DNA of 64,000 nt from Methanobrevibacter ruminantium (lineage in GTDB: Archaea > Methanobacteriota > Methanobacteria > Methanobacteriales > Methanobacteriaceae), in the NCBI GenBank assembly GCA_004553595.1, contig SFKZ01000001.1, positions 433,212 through 497,211 of the forward strand. The letters are read 5' to 3'. The notes under the pieces are model-generated. The model did no database searches, was not told the origin of the DNA, and saw only the letters and a program-made list of their open reading frames with translations. This document shows positions 26,691-35,619 of this stretch, one piece after another; within the stretch, counting starts at the first letter, position 1; each line of letters opens with the position of its first letter. The translations under genes and the position numbers were made by a program.

Positions 26691-27146
26691 ATTATCACTT
26701 CGAAAAATAGACGTATAAAATTAGCATATGGTATAAAATCAATATTTTTGTAATTTCCAATTCTTCTTTTATTTTCTTTTAATCAGTTATAGAAAATGTT
26801 TTTTAAAAAATATTCGTTAAGTAAATTTTGGTTAATTTTTAAATAAGCCGTTTAATTGAATAATAATCTATAATTAATCTAAAATAATTAAATTAATTAA
26901 CTAATTAAAATCCTAATATTATCTAAATATAAATTATATAAATTTCTAAACTTAGGATTTAAAATTAAATTAAAAGTTAAGAATATTGATTTAAATCTAC
27001 GATATCAATATTCTTATTGATTAAATAAACAGCTTCTGTGTCATAAAAAAGATGTTTACTTAATTTATTGCATATACTATCTATACTGTAATATGTAAAA
27101 TTAGTTGTAAAATAAAGTTAAAAAATAAATAATTCGTATATATTTT
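26691..27146. other. Gap between fttA and psmB
   Basis: About 455 bases with no gene. From the minus-strand view it carries the 3' region of psmB, including a perfect 13-base-pair hairpin (26978-26990 with 27004-27016) and a 9-base-pair stem (26908-26916 with 26952-26960). The fttA TATA box follows at 26731-26738. Confidence 0.6.
26978..27016. repeat. Perfect 13-base-pair inverted repeat downstream of psmB
   Basis: TAAGAATATTGAT (26978-26990) and ATCAATATTCTTA (27004-27016) are perfect reverse complements around a 13-base loop. The core AATATTGAT recurs as an inverted pair at 28166-28174 and 28189-28197, on the other side of psmB, and singly at 26738-26746 overlapping the fttA TATA box. It could be a terminator hairpin or paired protein-binding sites. 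Confidence 0.5.
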
Positions 27147-27770
27147 TTAGCTATTAATTTTTTCAATAATAGATTCAACTTCTTCTTTTTCTAACATCTT
27201 GTATCCGTCTTTAGTAACTTCAGCTACTAAGAAGCCATTTCCAGAGTAAGTGTCTCTTTCTGTAGCAGCTTTGATAGCTCTTAAAGCTAATTCCTTAGCT
27301 TCTTCTACAGTGATGTCTTCGTGGAATCTGTCTTCAAGAACACCATATGCAAATGTAGAACCGGAACCGGTAGAAATGAAGGTATCCTTAATCATACCTC
27401 CTGCTGCATCTAAAGAATAGATTGATGCCCCAGTGTCATCTACTCCTCCGATAAGAGTTTGTACATGTGCTGGTGAGGAGTGTAATATGTTAGAACTTAC
27501 AGCTGCAGCAGCTTCTAAGCTAATGTCTTTACCATTTCTTAATCTGTATAATGCAGTTTCAGCGCTAATGATTTTCATTAAGCTTTGTGCATCTGCAACA
27601 GATCCTGCAATGGTTGCTGCAATGTGGTTGTCAATTTTGAATATTTTTTCAGCTACTTTGTGAGCAACCAGGTTTCCCATACTTGCTCTTCTTTCGCTTG
27701 CAAATACAACACCATCTTTACAGGTAATACCGACAGTAGTGGTACCTTCAAATGTGTTTTTATCAGCCAT
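27147..27770 (-). CDS. psmB: Proteasome beta subunit
   Basis: Catalytic subunit of the archaeal 20S proteasome. The 207-residue product has a 9-residue propeptide ending in Gly, followed by the mature N-terminus TTTVG, so Thr10 becomes the catalytic Thr1. In mature numbering E17 and K33 are at the expected places, and GSGSTFAYGVLE holds the conserved Gly/Ser loop. CGAGGTG precedes the ATG as ribosome binding site. No alpha subunit or PAN ATPase is in the window. Confidence 0.96.
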   Translation of the reverse strand: MADKNTFEGTTTVGITCKDGVVFASERRASMGNLVAHKVAEKIFKIDNHIAATIAGSVADAQSLMKIISAETALYRLRNGKDISLEAAAAVSSNILHSSPAHVQTLIGGVDDTGASIYSLDAAGGMIKDTFISTGSGSTFAYGVLEDRFHEDITVEEAKELALRAIKAATERDTYSGNGFLVAEVTKDGYKMLEKEEVESIIEKINS

Positions 27771-28361
27771 ATTAATACACCTCGTATAATAATGTAAAAT
27801 TAAATTTAAAGCATAAAATAATCTTAAATAATAAAATATAATCTTAATAATGATTGAAATTATTATTAATTAAAATTAGAAAAGTTAGGTTTTCAAAGTT
27901 ATATAAAATTGATAAAATTAAGTTATACTTATACTAATATAACCGCTTTTCCTAACCTATTCTTATTATGTTATACATTATATATAATAGTTTCGTTATT
28001 TTGGACAATTTTCAAATAATTTCTATCATAAAATTTATTTTTTCGTGATTTTCAAAAATTTTTTATTTATTCATATTAGATTATTTTTTTATTAAAGATT
28101 AATTCTTTCTTTATTTTTAATTTAAATCTATATTTTTATATTTTTATTCAAACTACCTATTTCTAATCAATATTTTTCTTAAATAACTAATATTGATTTT
28201 AATAACTTTAATTTATTTTAATGTATTTACATTTATTATTAATTTCGTATTATATAAATGTTTTTAAATTAGTTTGATATTTTTGTCAAATGGTTTATTT
28301 TTTTAAGTTTTTTGATTCATTGACAAAAAATATATTATTTTATTAAAATAAATTATAATCA
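27771..28361. other. Divergent gap between psmB and taw2
   Basis: About 590 AT-rich bases. It holds the inverted repeat AATCAATATT/AATATTGATT (28165-28174 with 28189-28198, loop 14) and a GTTAGG/CCTAAC pair near 27886 and 27953. Promoters for both flanking genes must be here, but I cannot assign a TATA box with confidence. Confidence 0.5.
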
Positions 28362-29168
28362 TTGAATTTAAATATAAATGTTTTATCATTTTCTGGTGAT
28401 TTTTTGAAATGGAAGAAAATTGGAGATATCTTGATAGTTGACAATAAGTTCAGTGAGGACTCTTTGGAGAATTTAGAGTCCATTGCCTTAGAGCATAATG
28501 TCAAATCAATTATTAAGATTGATAAGATCGATGGGCAAAAGAGAGAACCTACTATAAGTCTTTTGTATGGCGATGAAACCGAGACCATCCATAAGGAAAA
28601 TGGGTGTCTCTTTAATCTTGATTTATCTAAAGTCATGTGGGCTAAGGGAAACAATAATGAAAGATTGAGGATTGCCAAATTGGTTACAAAGGGTGAGACT
28701 GTAGTGGATATGTTTGCTGGAATCGGCTACTTTTCAATTCCAATTGGTGTTCACAGTCAAGCGAAACAGATTTACTCAATTGAGATAAATCCAAACTCCT
28801 ATCATTTCCTTAAGAAAAACATTGAATTAAACAGAATCAATGAAAAGGCAAATTATGATAGGATGATTCCTATTTTGGGGGACTGTGCTAACGAAGCTCC
28901 AAAGTATTCTGCTGATAGGGTATTGATGGGCTATGTGAAAACTACTCATCACTTCTTAAGGCCTGCAATGGAATGTGTCAAGGAGGGTGGAATAATCCAT
29001 TATCATGAAACAGTTCCGGATAAGTTGATTGAAATCCGTCCGTATGAGAGAGTCAAAGAGATTGCTTGGGAATGTGGAGAAAGGGAAGTTGAAGTGTTGA
29101 ACATTCAAAAGATAAAAAGGTATGCTCCAGGTGTAGAGCATATAGTTTTGGATGCAAGAATTAATTAA
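28362..29168 (+). CDS. taw2: tRNA wybutosine-synthesizing protein Taw2 (Trm5/TYW2-family)
   Basis: Predicted to transfer the aminocarboxypropyl group of S-adenosylmethionine to 4-demethylwyosine at position 37 of tRNA-Phe. The 268-residue product has a small N-terminal domain, a linker with MWAKGNNNERLRIAKLV, SAM motif I VDMFAGIGYFSIPIGV (about 116-131), SIEINPNSYHFLKKNI, and MGYVKTTHHFLRPAM where Trm5 methylases have an NLP motif. That TT-H pattern is the reason to prefer Taw2 over Trm5. The frame opens with a TTG at 28362 and no visible ribosome binding site. Confidence 0.85.
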   Translation: MNLNINVLSFSGDFLKWKKIGDILIVDNKFSEDSLENLESIALEHNVKSIIKIDKIDGQKREPTISLLYGDETETIHKENGCLFNLDLSKVMWAKGNNNERLRIAKLVTKGETVVDMFAGIGYFSIPIGVHSQAKQIYSIEINPNSYHFLKKNIELNRINEKANYDRMIPILGDCANEAPKYSADRVLMGYVKTTHHFLRPAMECVKEGGIIHYHETVPDKLIEIRPYERVKEIAWECGEREVEVLNIQKIKRYAPGVEHIVLDARIN

Positions 29169-29292
29169 GTGAGAATTTATTAAAAAATTTTTTTATCTGT
29201 TTAGTGAAAATTGTAATATATAAGATAGCATATAAGATAATTATTTTGATTAAACGGAAATCATTTTTATCATGTTTTAGGGAAGAATTATT

Positions 29293-30480
29293 ATGATTGA
29301 AACTGATGTGTTGGTTATTGGTGCTGGACCTGCAGGATCTTCAGCTGCAAGATTTGCAGCTAAAGGCGGTGTAGACGTTATTATTATAGAGAAGAAATCT
29401 GAAATTGGATTTCCTAAAAGATGTGCCGAAGGGGTTTCAAAAAAGATTTTTGAAAAATTGGACCTTGAAATGGATCCTCATTGGGTCACTAATGAAATCA
29501 GCGGTGTAAGATTCGTTGCTCCTGATGGAACAGATATTTGGCTTAGTGAAGACCAAATCGATTTGCCTGATGCAGGATATGTGCTTGAGCGTAAGGTATT
29601 TGATAAGCACATGGCGGCCGTTGCTGCAAGGGAAGGGGCAGAAATCAGAATCAAGACCCAAGCAAAAGGCCTTAAAAGAGAAGAAGACGGAACATTCACT
29701 GTCACTTGCGAATCCATGGGAGAAACCTTTGATATTCATGCTAAAATTATCATTGGAGCGGATGGTCCTGAGTCCCATGTAGCTAAATGGGCGGGATTGA
29801 ATGCTTATATCAAGCCTCAGCATATGGTGGCTGGTGTGCAATATGAAATGTGCAATGTAAAAATGAAAAGGAACGATTATCTTGAGTTCTATTTCGGCAG
29901 TGTAGCTCCTGGAGGATATTTCTGGCTATTCCCTAAAGGTGGAGATGTTGTAAATGCTGGCCTTGGAATAATTACAAATATGGCTGAAAAATCCGCTTAC
30001 GAATACCTTGTGGATGCTGTAGACAACTGTTATGCAACCCAAGAGGCTCAAGCAGTTGAATTGAATGCTGGTGGAGATCCGGTTGGAGGGCTTGTCAAGG
30101 AAATGTACGGAGACAATATCCTGCTTGTAGGGGATGCTGCAAGTCAAGTGAATCCTCTTACCGGTGGAGGAATCACCAATGGTATGTTAGGTGGAAGATT
30201 TGCTGGTGAAGTTGCAGTGGAAGCTATAAAATCAGGTGACTGTTCCAAGAATTTCCTTAAGAAGTATGAAAAGCTCTATTTGGATGAAATGGGCGCTGAA
30301 ATGCAAAAATACACTAAGGTCACTGAATATTTATGGACTTTAGATGACGATGACATCAATAAGATCGCTCATAAATTCAAGGAAATGGAATTTGAAAAGT
30401 TAACTACAACTGATATCGTTAAAGTGGTTATCAAGGCAGATCCAAAATCACTTTTAAAACTAGGTAGAATCTTTTTATAG
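29293..30480 (+). CDS. Geranylgeranyl reductase family flavoprotein (archaeal lipid saturation)
   Basis: Reduces the double bonds of geranylgeranyl chains in archaeal membrane lipids. The 395-residue product has the N-terminal FAD motif VIGAGPAGSSAARFAA, IIEKKSEIGFPKRCAEGVS, the central PGGYFWLFPKGG substrate-site pattern, and GDAASQVNPLTGGGI near the C-terminal half. It is close in length to characterised digeranylgeranylglycerophospholipid reductases. It is monocistronic, with AGGGAAG upstream of ATG and a clear terminator downstream. Confidence 0.92.
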   Translation: MIETDVLVIGAGPAGSSAARFAAKGGVDVIIIEKKSEIGFPKRCAEGVSKKIFEKLDLEMDPHWVTNEISGVRFVAPDGTDIWLSEDQIDLPDAGYVLERKVFDKHMAAVAAREGAEIRIKTQAKGLKREEDGTFTVTCESMGETFDIHAKIIIGADGPESHVAKWAGLNAYIKPQHMVAGVQYEMCNVKMKRNDYLEFYFGSVAPGGYFWLFPKGGDVVNAGLGIITNMAEKSAYEYLVDAVDNCYATQEAQAVELNAGGDPVGGLVKEMYGDNILLVGDAASQVNPLTGGGITNGMLGGRFAGEVAVEAIKSGDCSKNFLKKYEKLYLDEMGAEMQKYTKVTEYLWTLDDDDINKIAHKFKEMEFEKLTTTDIVKVVIKADPKSLLKLGRIFL

Positions 30481-30492
30481 ATTAAAATTATT

Positions 30493-30535
30493 TAAGAGAT
30501 TAGATTCTTAATCTCTTATAATTGAATATTTTTTT
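30493..30535 (+). terminator. Terminator of the geranylgeranyl reductase gene
   Basis: TAAGAGATTA (30493-30502) pairs with TAATCTCTTA (30509-30518) around a 6-base loop, and a T-run follows at about 30528-30536. The gene is convergent with cofG. Confidence 0.75.
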
Positions 30536-30536
30536 T

Positions 30537-30564
30537 GAAGAGATTATTTATTTTCAATCTCTTC
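30537..30564 (-). terminator. Hairpin overlapping the cofG stop
   Basis: GAAGAGATT (30537-30545) pairs with AATCTCTTC (30556-30564). On the minus strand the arm holds the last cofG codons. The arms share the sequence AGAGATTA/TAATCTCT with the neighbouring plus-strand terminator. Confidence 0.5.
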
Positions 30565-31674
30565 TTGTCCTCTTTTTGTTTTTTCCAGTAAAACTGGATT
30601 TTCAATATATTTTTCATTTATGTATTTTTCATAGATTGCCAATCTCTCTTTCAATTCGTATCCTGCATCATTGGTTAGTTTTTCTAATTTTTCAAGAGTT
30701 GGCCATGGAGATGATGGATTTACATAATCTTCACTAAGTGGAGATACTCCTCCCCAGTCATCAGTACCGCAGAGAAGGAATATTTGGCTTGTTTCATAGT
30801 TTAAGTTTGGTGGCACTTGAACTGAAACATCTTCATCGAAAAGCAACTGTGCAGCTGCAACGGTTCTAACCATATCCAAAAGGCTTGGCTCTTCATGATT
30901 TTCCATTTCAATTCCAGGACTTACAGTAAAGTTTTGAATGATTACCTCTTGGATGTGACCATACTTGTCACAAAGCTCTTTTATTTTAAGTAATGAATCA
31001 GCTATTTCTTCCTTTGTTTCACCTATTCCGATAAGTATTCCTGTTGTGTATGCAATATTGAGCTTTCCAGCATTTTCTATTGTTTCAAGACGTATTTTAG
31101 GATTTTTTCCAGGACTTTTCTCGTGGGCTATTGTATTCATCAATCTTTCAGATGAGCTTTCCAGCATCATTCCCATTGAAATATTGTATTCCTTTAGCAT
31201 TTTCATATCTTCATATGGGAAGTTTCCTGCATTTGTATGCGGAAGAAGCTCAGTTTCTTCAACAGTCATTTTGCAGATGTCATAGATGTATTCGCACATA
31301 TTCTTAAAGCCTAATTCATCCAGTTTTGCTTTAACTGCCTCTTCAGTATCAGCATCCTCACCCATGGTAAACAATGCCTCTTTGCAGCCATATTTCTCAG
31401 CTTCCTTCAATGTAGCTAAAACCTCCTCTTTATCGAGCAATATGATTGCATCAGGGTCATCTGGACTTTGCTTGAATGCACAGTATCCGCAATCATTTCT
31501 GCAGATCTTAGTAAGTGGAATGAACACGTTTTTGGAATATGTCACATAATTGTGCTCTCTTTTAGAGTTAGCTAAAGCCATGATTTCAAGAATGTCCTCT
31601 TTTTTGCATTCTAAAATAGCTATTAAGTCATCGCGACTGAGATTTTCAAAATCAATATTGGATATATTAGACAT
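30544..31674 (-). CDS. cofG: 7,8-didemethyl-8-hydroxy-5-deazariboflavin synthase, CofG subunit
   Basis: Radical SAM half of the enzyme that builds the deazaflavin core of coenzyme F420 with CofH. The 376-residue product has the cluster motif CRNDCGYCAF (C-x3-C-x2-C), FTMGEDADTEEAV, LPHTNAGNFPYEDM, GMMLESSSERL, GILIGIGETKEEI and the C-terminal QVPPNLNYE. A TAGGTG ribosome binding site precedes the ATG. cofH is not nearby in the window. Confidence 0.95.
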   Translation of the reverse strand: MSNISNIDFENLSRDDLIAILECKKEDILEIMALANSKREHNYVTYSKNVFIPLTKICRNDCGYCAFKQSPDDPDAIILLDKEEVLATLKEAEKYGCKEALFTMGEDADTEEAVKAKLDELGFKNMCEYIYDICKMTVEETELLPHTNAGNFPYEDMKMLKEYNISMGMMLESSSERLMNTIAHEKSPGKNPKIRLETIENAGKLNIAYTTGILIGIGETKEEIADSLLKIKELCDKYGHIQEVIIQNFTVSPGIEMENHEEPSLLDMVRTVAAAQLLFDEDVSVQVPPNLNYETSQIFLLCGTDDWGGVSPLSEDYVNPSSPWPTLEKLEKLTNDAGYELKERLAIYEKYINEKYIENPVLLEKTKRGQEEIENK

Positions 31675-31743
31675 TTTACACCTATTTTTTGAAGATTGTA
31701 ATATTTATTTTATTTTTGTTTTATTTCTATTTCATTTTTTTCA

Positions 31744-32196
31744 TTATTCTTCAATTTCCTCTCTTTCAGTGGCAGTCACTTCAACATACAATGGGCCGAA
31801 TCCTGATTTGTCTTTCCAGATAGCCACAAATGTTCCTACATTTGGCATAAGGAATAGCTTGTATTCCACATGCAATCCCATAGCTTCCAATTGCTCTTTC
31901 ATTTTGAGCAATCCTCCGCTATCTGGTGCTACGCCGCCATCTTCACCGTCTCTAAGGTAAGAATCCACTTTCTCTACAAACTCATTACCCTCATCTGATA
32001 AGACATCAACTTCCTTAGCTTTGAGAATATCTTCAAGTTCTCTTAATTTAGCTTCCATATCATTGATTTCTATAGGGTCACGGCTTATTCCTCTTACGAT
32101 AACAACATGTTCCCCATGAAATGCAGGTCTGGATCCTTTAAATGCATTGAAATGTCCTATAATTTGTCCTGTAGTTTTTAATAATACGTCTGACAT
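31744..32196 (-). CDS. Conserved methanogen protein, 150 residues, function unknown
   Basis: Possibly the DUF2120 family of Methanobacteriales; this is a recollection, not a search. The product is soluble with SRPAFHGEHVVIVRGISRDP near residues 20-40, a helical charged middle, and a C-terminal sheet-like part (LHVEYKLFLMPNVGTFVAIW). The start at ATG follows AAAGTGATTTT. It lies 69 bases upstream of cofG on the same strand, probably as its operon partner. A short tandem array lies just upstream of the ribosome binding site. Confidence 0.7.
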   Translation of the reverse strand: MSDVLLKTTGQIIGHFNAFKGSRPAFHGEHVVIVRGISRDPIEINDMEAKLRELEDILKAKEVDVLSDEGNEFVEKVDSYLRDGEDGGVAPDSGGLLKMKEQLEAMGLHVEYKLFLMPNVGTFVAIWKDKSGFGPLYVEVTATEREEIEE

Positions 32197-32207
32197 AAAA
32201 TCACTTT

Positions 32208-32256
32208 ATTATTTTAAATTATTATTTAAATCATTATTTTAAATATTATTTTAAAT
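32208..32256. repeat. Four copies of an ATTATTTTAAAT-type 12-mer
   Basis: Units of 13, 12, 12 and 12 bases lie back to back, ending 12 bases upstream of the start of the minus-strand gene at 32196. They cover its promoter or leader. Confidence 0.75.
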
Positions 32257-32549
32257 ATTTTTCAATTAAAATTTTAATTATTATTTTAAATCTTCTAATA
32301 ATTGCTTTTAATATTTTAAGAAAATTATATAGTTATTTTTAATTTAGATAGTATATAAATTTTACAAAATAGGCTTACGTTTTTTTATAGAATATGATTT
32401 CATAAAAATTATATAAATGAAAAATATAAAATGAACATGGTAATCAAAACAATCAAAAAATATATTATTTGTTTAATAATAAATTTCTTGATTTATAGAT
32501 AATTAATTTTAAAAATTCATTTTACTATTTTATTTAATTAAGTGATTAT
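32257..32549. other. Divergent intergenic region
   Basis: About 290 AT-rich bases between the 31744-32196 gene and the broken transporter gene. No structured element or extra gene is seen. Confidence 0.5.
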
Positions 32550-34013
32550 ATGAATGAACATTCAGGATGGAACTCAAAGCTAACATTTCTTTTTGCGATG
32601 ATTGGCGCTACAATTGGTATCGGAAATATTTGGCGTTTCAGTTATGTATTTTACACCAATGGTGGAGGATCTTTTTTCATTCCTATATTATTGCAATTCT
32701 TGTAATGGGAATTCCATTTTTGATTTTAGAGAACGGATTGGGATTCAGATACAAGGAGAGCTTTTCAAAGCTATTGCATGATATAAATCCAAAATTTGAG
32801 ATTATTGCTTGGATGCTAGTGCTTTTTGTTTTCATTGTTGCAATTTATTATATGGTTATCTTAAGCTGGGATTTAATATATTTAATGAATAGTTTTACAT
32901 TTGGATGGGGAAATGATCAGTCTAGTTTTTTTGCAACAAACGTTGGAGGTTCTTCTGATTTTGCTAACATAGGTTCTGTAATAGTTCCTACGTTCATTGC
33001 CATTATAGTGTTGTGGGGCTTATTATGGATAGTTTCAAACAATGATGTTGATAAGGGAATCGGCAGGATATCAAAGGTCTTGATGCCGTTGCTTTTCGTT
33101 ATAATGTCATTTATTCTTTTTTATTCACTCACTTTACCTGGATCTGAATTAAGATTGAAGACATTGTTGACTCAAGACTGGAATTCGCTTTTTGATGTTA
33201 ATATTTGGCTTGCAGCATTTGCTCAGATAATATTTTCCTTAAGTATAGGGCAGGCGATTATTTACACATATGTCACTTACTTATCTGAAGAAACCAGATT
33301 GATAGACAATGTGTTTATGGTTGTTTTAGCCAATTCCATTTATGAGCTCTTTGTTGGATTGGGGATATTCTCAATTTTAGGATATATGTCTGTAACAAGT
33401 TCAATTCCTATGACTGAATTGATCAGTGAGGGAACCAGTTTAATCTTTGTTGCTCTGCCTGAAATTTTTGAGGTAATGGGTCCTATTGGAAGAATAGTAG
33501 CTCCATTACTCTTCTTATCAGTATTATTTGCAGGATTCACTTCCTCATTAGCATTATTCGAGCCCTTATTGTTGTCTGTTTGTGATAAGTTAAATTGGTC
33601 TCGTAGAAAAGGAGTGACTGTTTTAGCTGTCATTGCATGTTGCGGGTCATTATTGTTTTCAACAGGCATCAGCAGTTATCTAGTTGAAATAGTTGATACA
33701 TTGTCAATGAATTTGGAATCTTAATTTTAATAGCATTGCAAGCCATAGTCTTTACCAGGTATTTGGATATAGATGGATTAAGGGATATATTGAATAAAAA
33801 TTCTGCATTAAAGTTGGTAGAAAATGGAAATTTGATCTTAAGTATATTCTTCCAGAAATGTTAATTGTCATGTGGATTATTGGTGTAGGCCAATTGATTT
33901 ATGAAGTGGATTTATTTAAATTAGGAGTATATGTCTTAATCACATTCATCGTATTGGGATTATCTGTATTTTTCGTCAGGTCAAATCCAATTGATCATAA
34001 TTCTAAAGAATAA
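32550..34013 (+). pseudogene. Sodium:neurotransmitter-symporter (NSS) family transporter, broken by three frameshifts
   Basis: The frame starts at ATG 32550 (MNEHSGWNSKLTFLFAM), with AIGLGN-like GATIGIGNIWRF and GGGSFFIP, then shifts near 32685 into a frame continuing IIAILVMGIPFLILENG and running to 33724. It shifts again near 33705 (NEFGILILIALQAI) and a third time near 33812 (VGRKWKFDLKYILPEML), ending at 34013. Each shift fits one lost base. Joined, it would be a normal NSS transporter of about 485 residues with 11-12 membrane segments. The longest intact piece lacks both ends and the first Na+ site. Sequencing error is the alternative. Confidence 0.88.
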
Positions 34014-34090
34014 TTAAATTTTTCAAAAATAAACATTATATTCTTATATATAACCCTATTTTTTTAATAGGGATATTTCTTGTGAGAATT

Positions 34091-34593
34091 ATGCAGATTA
34101 GAAAAGCGACAATTGAGGATTTAGAGTTATTAATTATGGGCATATATAGAAAGCTCAGGATTTCATGATTAAATCTGGAAATTCTAATCAATGGGGCCAT
34201 TTCTATCCTAGTGAAGACTTGGTCATAGATGACATATCAAAGGGGATTTCCTATTTGATTTTTGAGGATACTTTTGATGATTGTCCTCATGGTGTCTTTG
34301 TACTTATTGACGGTTTGGAACCGACTTACAAGTATATTGAAGATGGAAATTGGCTTAATGATGAACCGTATATGACATTGCATAGAATCGCAAGTGATGG
34401 GAAAGTTCATGCTGTTTTTAAATCTGCAATTGACCATTCCAAATCCATTTGCAATAACATTAAGATAGATACCCACAACAACAATCAAATCATGCAAAAA
34501 CAGATAGAAAGGAATGGTTTCAAGAGGTGTGGGACCATTTATGTTAAGGAGGGTTCTCCTAGAATTGCTTACCAATGGATGAAAGAAAAATAG
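34091..34593 (+). pseudogene. GNAT-family acetyltransferase, frameshifted
   Basis: The start MQIRKATIEDLELL at 34091 is a classic GNAT N-terminus, but the frame ends at a TGA within 30 codons. Adding one base near 34148 joins it to the frame KAQDFMIKSGNSNQW that runs to 34593. That frame carries the acetyl-CoA-binding part (LHRIASDG, the region before MQKQIERNGFKRCG). The remaining open frame of 142 codons lacks the first beta-strand, so it is probably not functional. Confidence 0.82.
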
Positions 34594-34671
34594 TTTTTAA
34601 ATGCTCTTTCAAAAATTATAATACTCTTATATTTGATAATATATATTAGATTTAATTTAGGAAATGATATT

Positions 34672-34944
34672 ATGGAAAATTTTGAAAATCAGAAATTCTG
34701 CCAATCCTGTGCAATGCCTATGACTGAAGAGCTTTTTGGAACCAATGGAGATGGATCTAAAAATGAGGATTACTGCATGTACTGCTTTAAGGATGGTGAA
34801 TTCACTTCCGATATGGCTATGGAAGAAATGATAGATTTCTGCAGTGAAAAGATGGTTGAAGTTCATCCTGAAATGAATATTGAAGAAGCTTCCAAAATGA
34901 TGAATGAAGTCTTTCCTCAATTGAAAAGATGGGCAAAGGATTAA
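34672..34944 (+). CDS. Small zinc-ribbon protein
   Basis: I place the start at ATG 34672, after AGGAAATGATATT; the 13 upstream codons are not conserved-looking. The 90-residue product opens with KFCQSCAMPMTEELFG and then DYCMYCFKDGEF, so two CxxC pairs form a putative zinc ribbon of the kind annotated as zf-ribbon_2. A helical tail follows, ending LKRWAKD. Similar proteins occur in many gut bacteria and methanogens; function is unknown. Confidence 0.8.
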   Translation: MENFENQKFCQSCAMPMTEELFGTNGDGSKNEDYCMYCFKDGEFTSDMAMEEMIDFCSEKMVEVHPEMNIEEASKMMNEVFPQLKRWAKD

Positions 34945-35119
34945 ATTATTTAATTTAATTCTTTATTTTTTTACTATTTTCATAATAAAAAACTTTTTTT
35001 TAAAAAATATAATTTCAAATTAAACTTATAGAAAAAATATATTCAAATAGAAAATAAGATGAAAAATAATAGATAAAAAAGAAAAATGGTTTATTAATTA
35101 AAACCAGCTATTAAAGAAA
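34945..35119. other. Short AT-rich gap
   Basis: No gene or structure seen between the zinc-ribbon gene and the small minus-strand gene at 35120-35266. Confidence 0.5.
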
Positions 35120-35266
35120 TTAATAATATAATGTGTTATTTGGATATTTAATTTGGATTTCATTAACAATTTCAGCTTCTTCTGATTTAGCAAATTTTAA
35201 AGAGATATATGCTATTGCTAATGAGCTTACAATTGATACTAAACTAAAGAATAAAATAGTGTTCAT
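35120..35266 (-). CDS. Small membrane protein of 48 residues, unrecognised
   Basis: The product begins MNTILFFSLVSIVSSLAIAY, one transmembrane helix (about residues 3-24), followed by a short charged tail with KFAKSEEAEIVNEI and ending in NNTLYY. Three features make it credible despite its size: a near-perfect GGAGGA ribosome binding site (complement of 35273-35278) 6 bases before the ATG; a TATA box CTTTATATAA (complement of 35331-35340); and a 7-base-pair dyad just upstream of that box. It stands alone between a zinc-ribbon gene and mptA. I do not recognise a family; a small subunit or regulator of a membrane complex is one guess. Confidence 0.7.
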   Translation of the reverse strand: MNTILFFSLVSIVSSLAIAYISLKFAKSEEAEIVNEIQIKYPNNTLYY

Positions 35267-35619
35267 AATTCTTCCTCCGATTTTTTTAGATTATAAATAA
35301 TTCTGCTTATTCTTTAATCCATTAAAAGAATTATATAAAGTCTTTCGAATGCAAGCACTTACTTGCATCGTTAAATTATGAAAATGAGAGAGTAAATCTT
35401 TTTATTTTAAAAAAATTAATTTAAAATTATTTAAAAATTATTTAATAAATTTAATTTAATAAACCTTATATTGACTAGGCCTATTAAATAGTAAAAATAG
35501 TTCTTATTTTTATTATCTGATTTAGATATATTAAAGCAAATAAGCAATATTTGCATCGGTGTTTAAAAAGAAAAAATAAAAGTTTTAAATTAAGCCATAG
35601 GCTTAATATAAACTTCTTA
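35267..35619. other. Intergenic region downstream of mptA
   Basis: About 350 bases holding the promoter and dyad of the small gene. Otherwise it is AT-rich, with a second TTGCATCG half-site near 35548 and no further gene seen. Confidence 0.5.
35331..35368 (-). promoter_or_regulatory. TATA box with adjacent dyad operator of the 48-residue gene
   Basis: On the minus strand, ATGCAAG-TAAGTG-CTTGCAT (35368-35349) is followed 8 bases later by CTTTATATAA (35340-35331), and the ATG lies 65 bases after the TATA box. A dyad touching the BRE position is the usual place for an archaeal repressor or activator site. A half-site TTGCATCG recurs near 35548. Confidence 0.55.
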
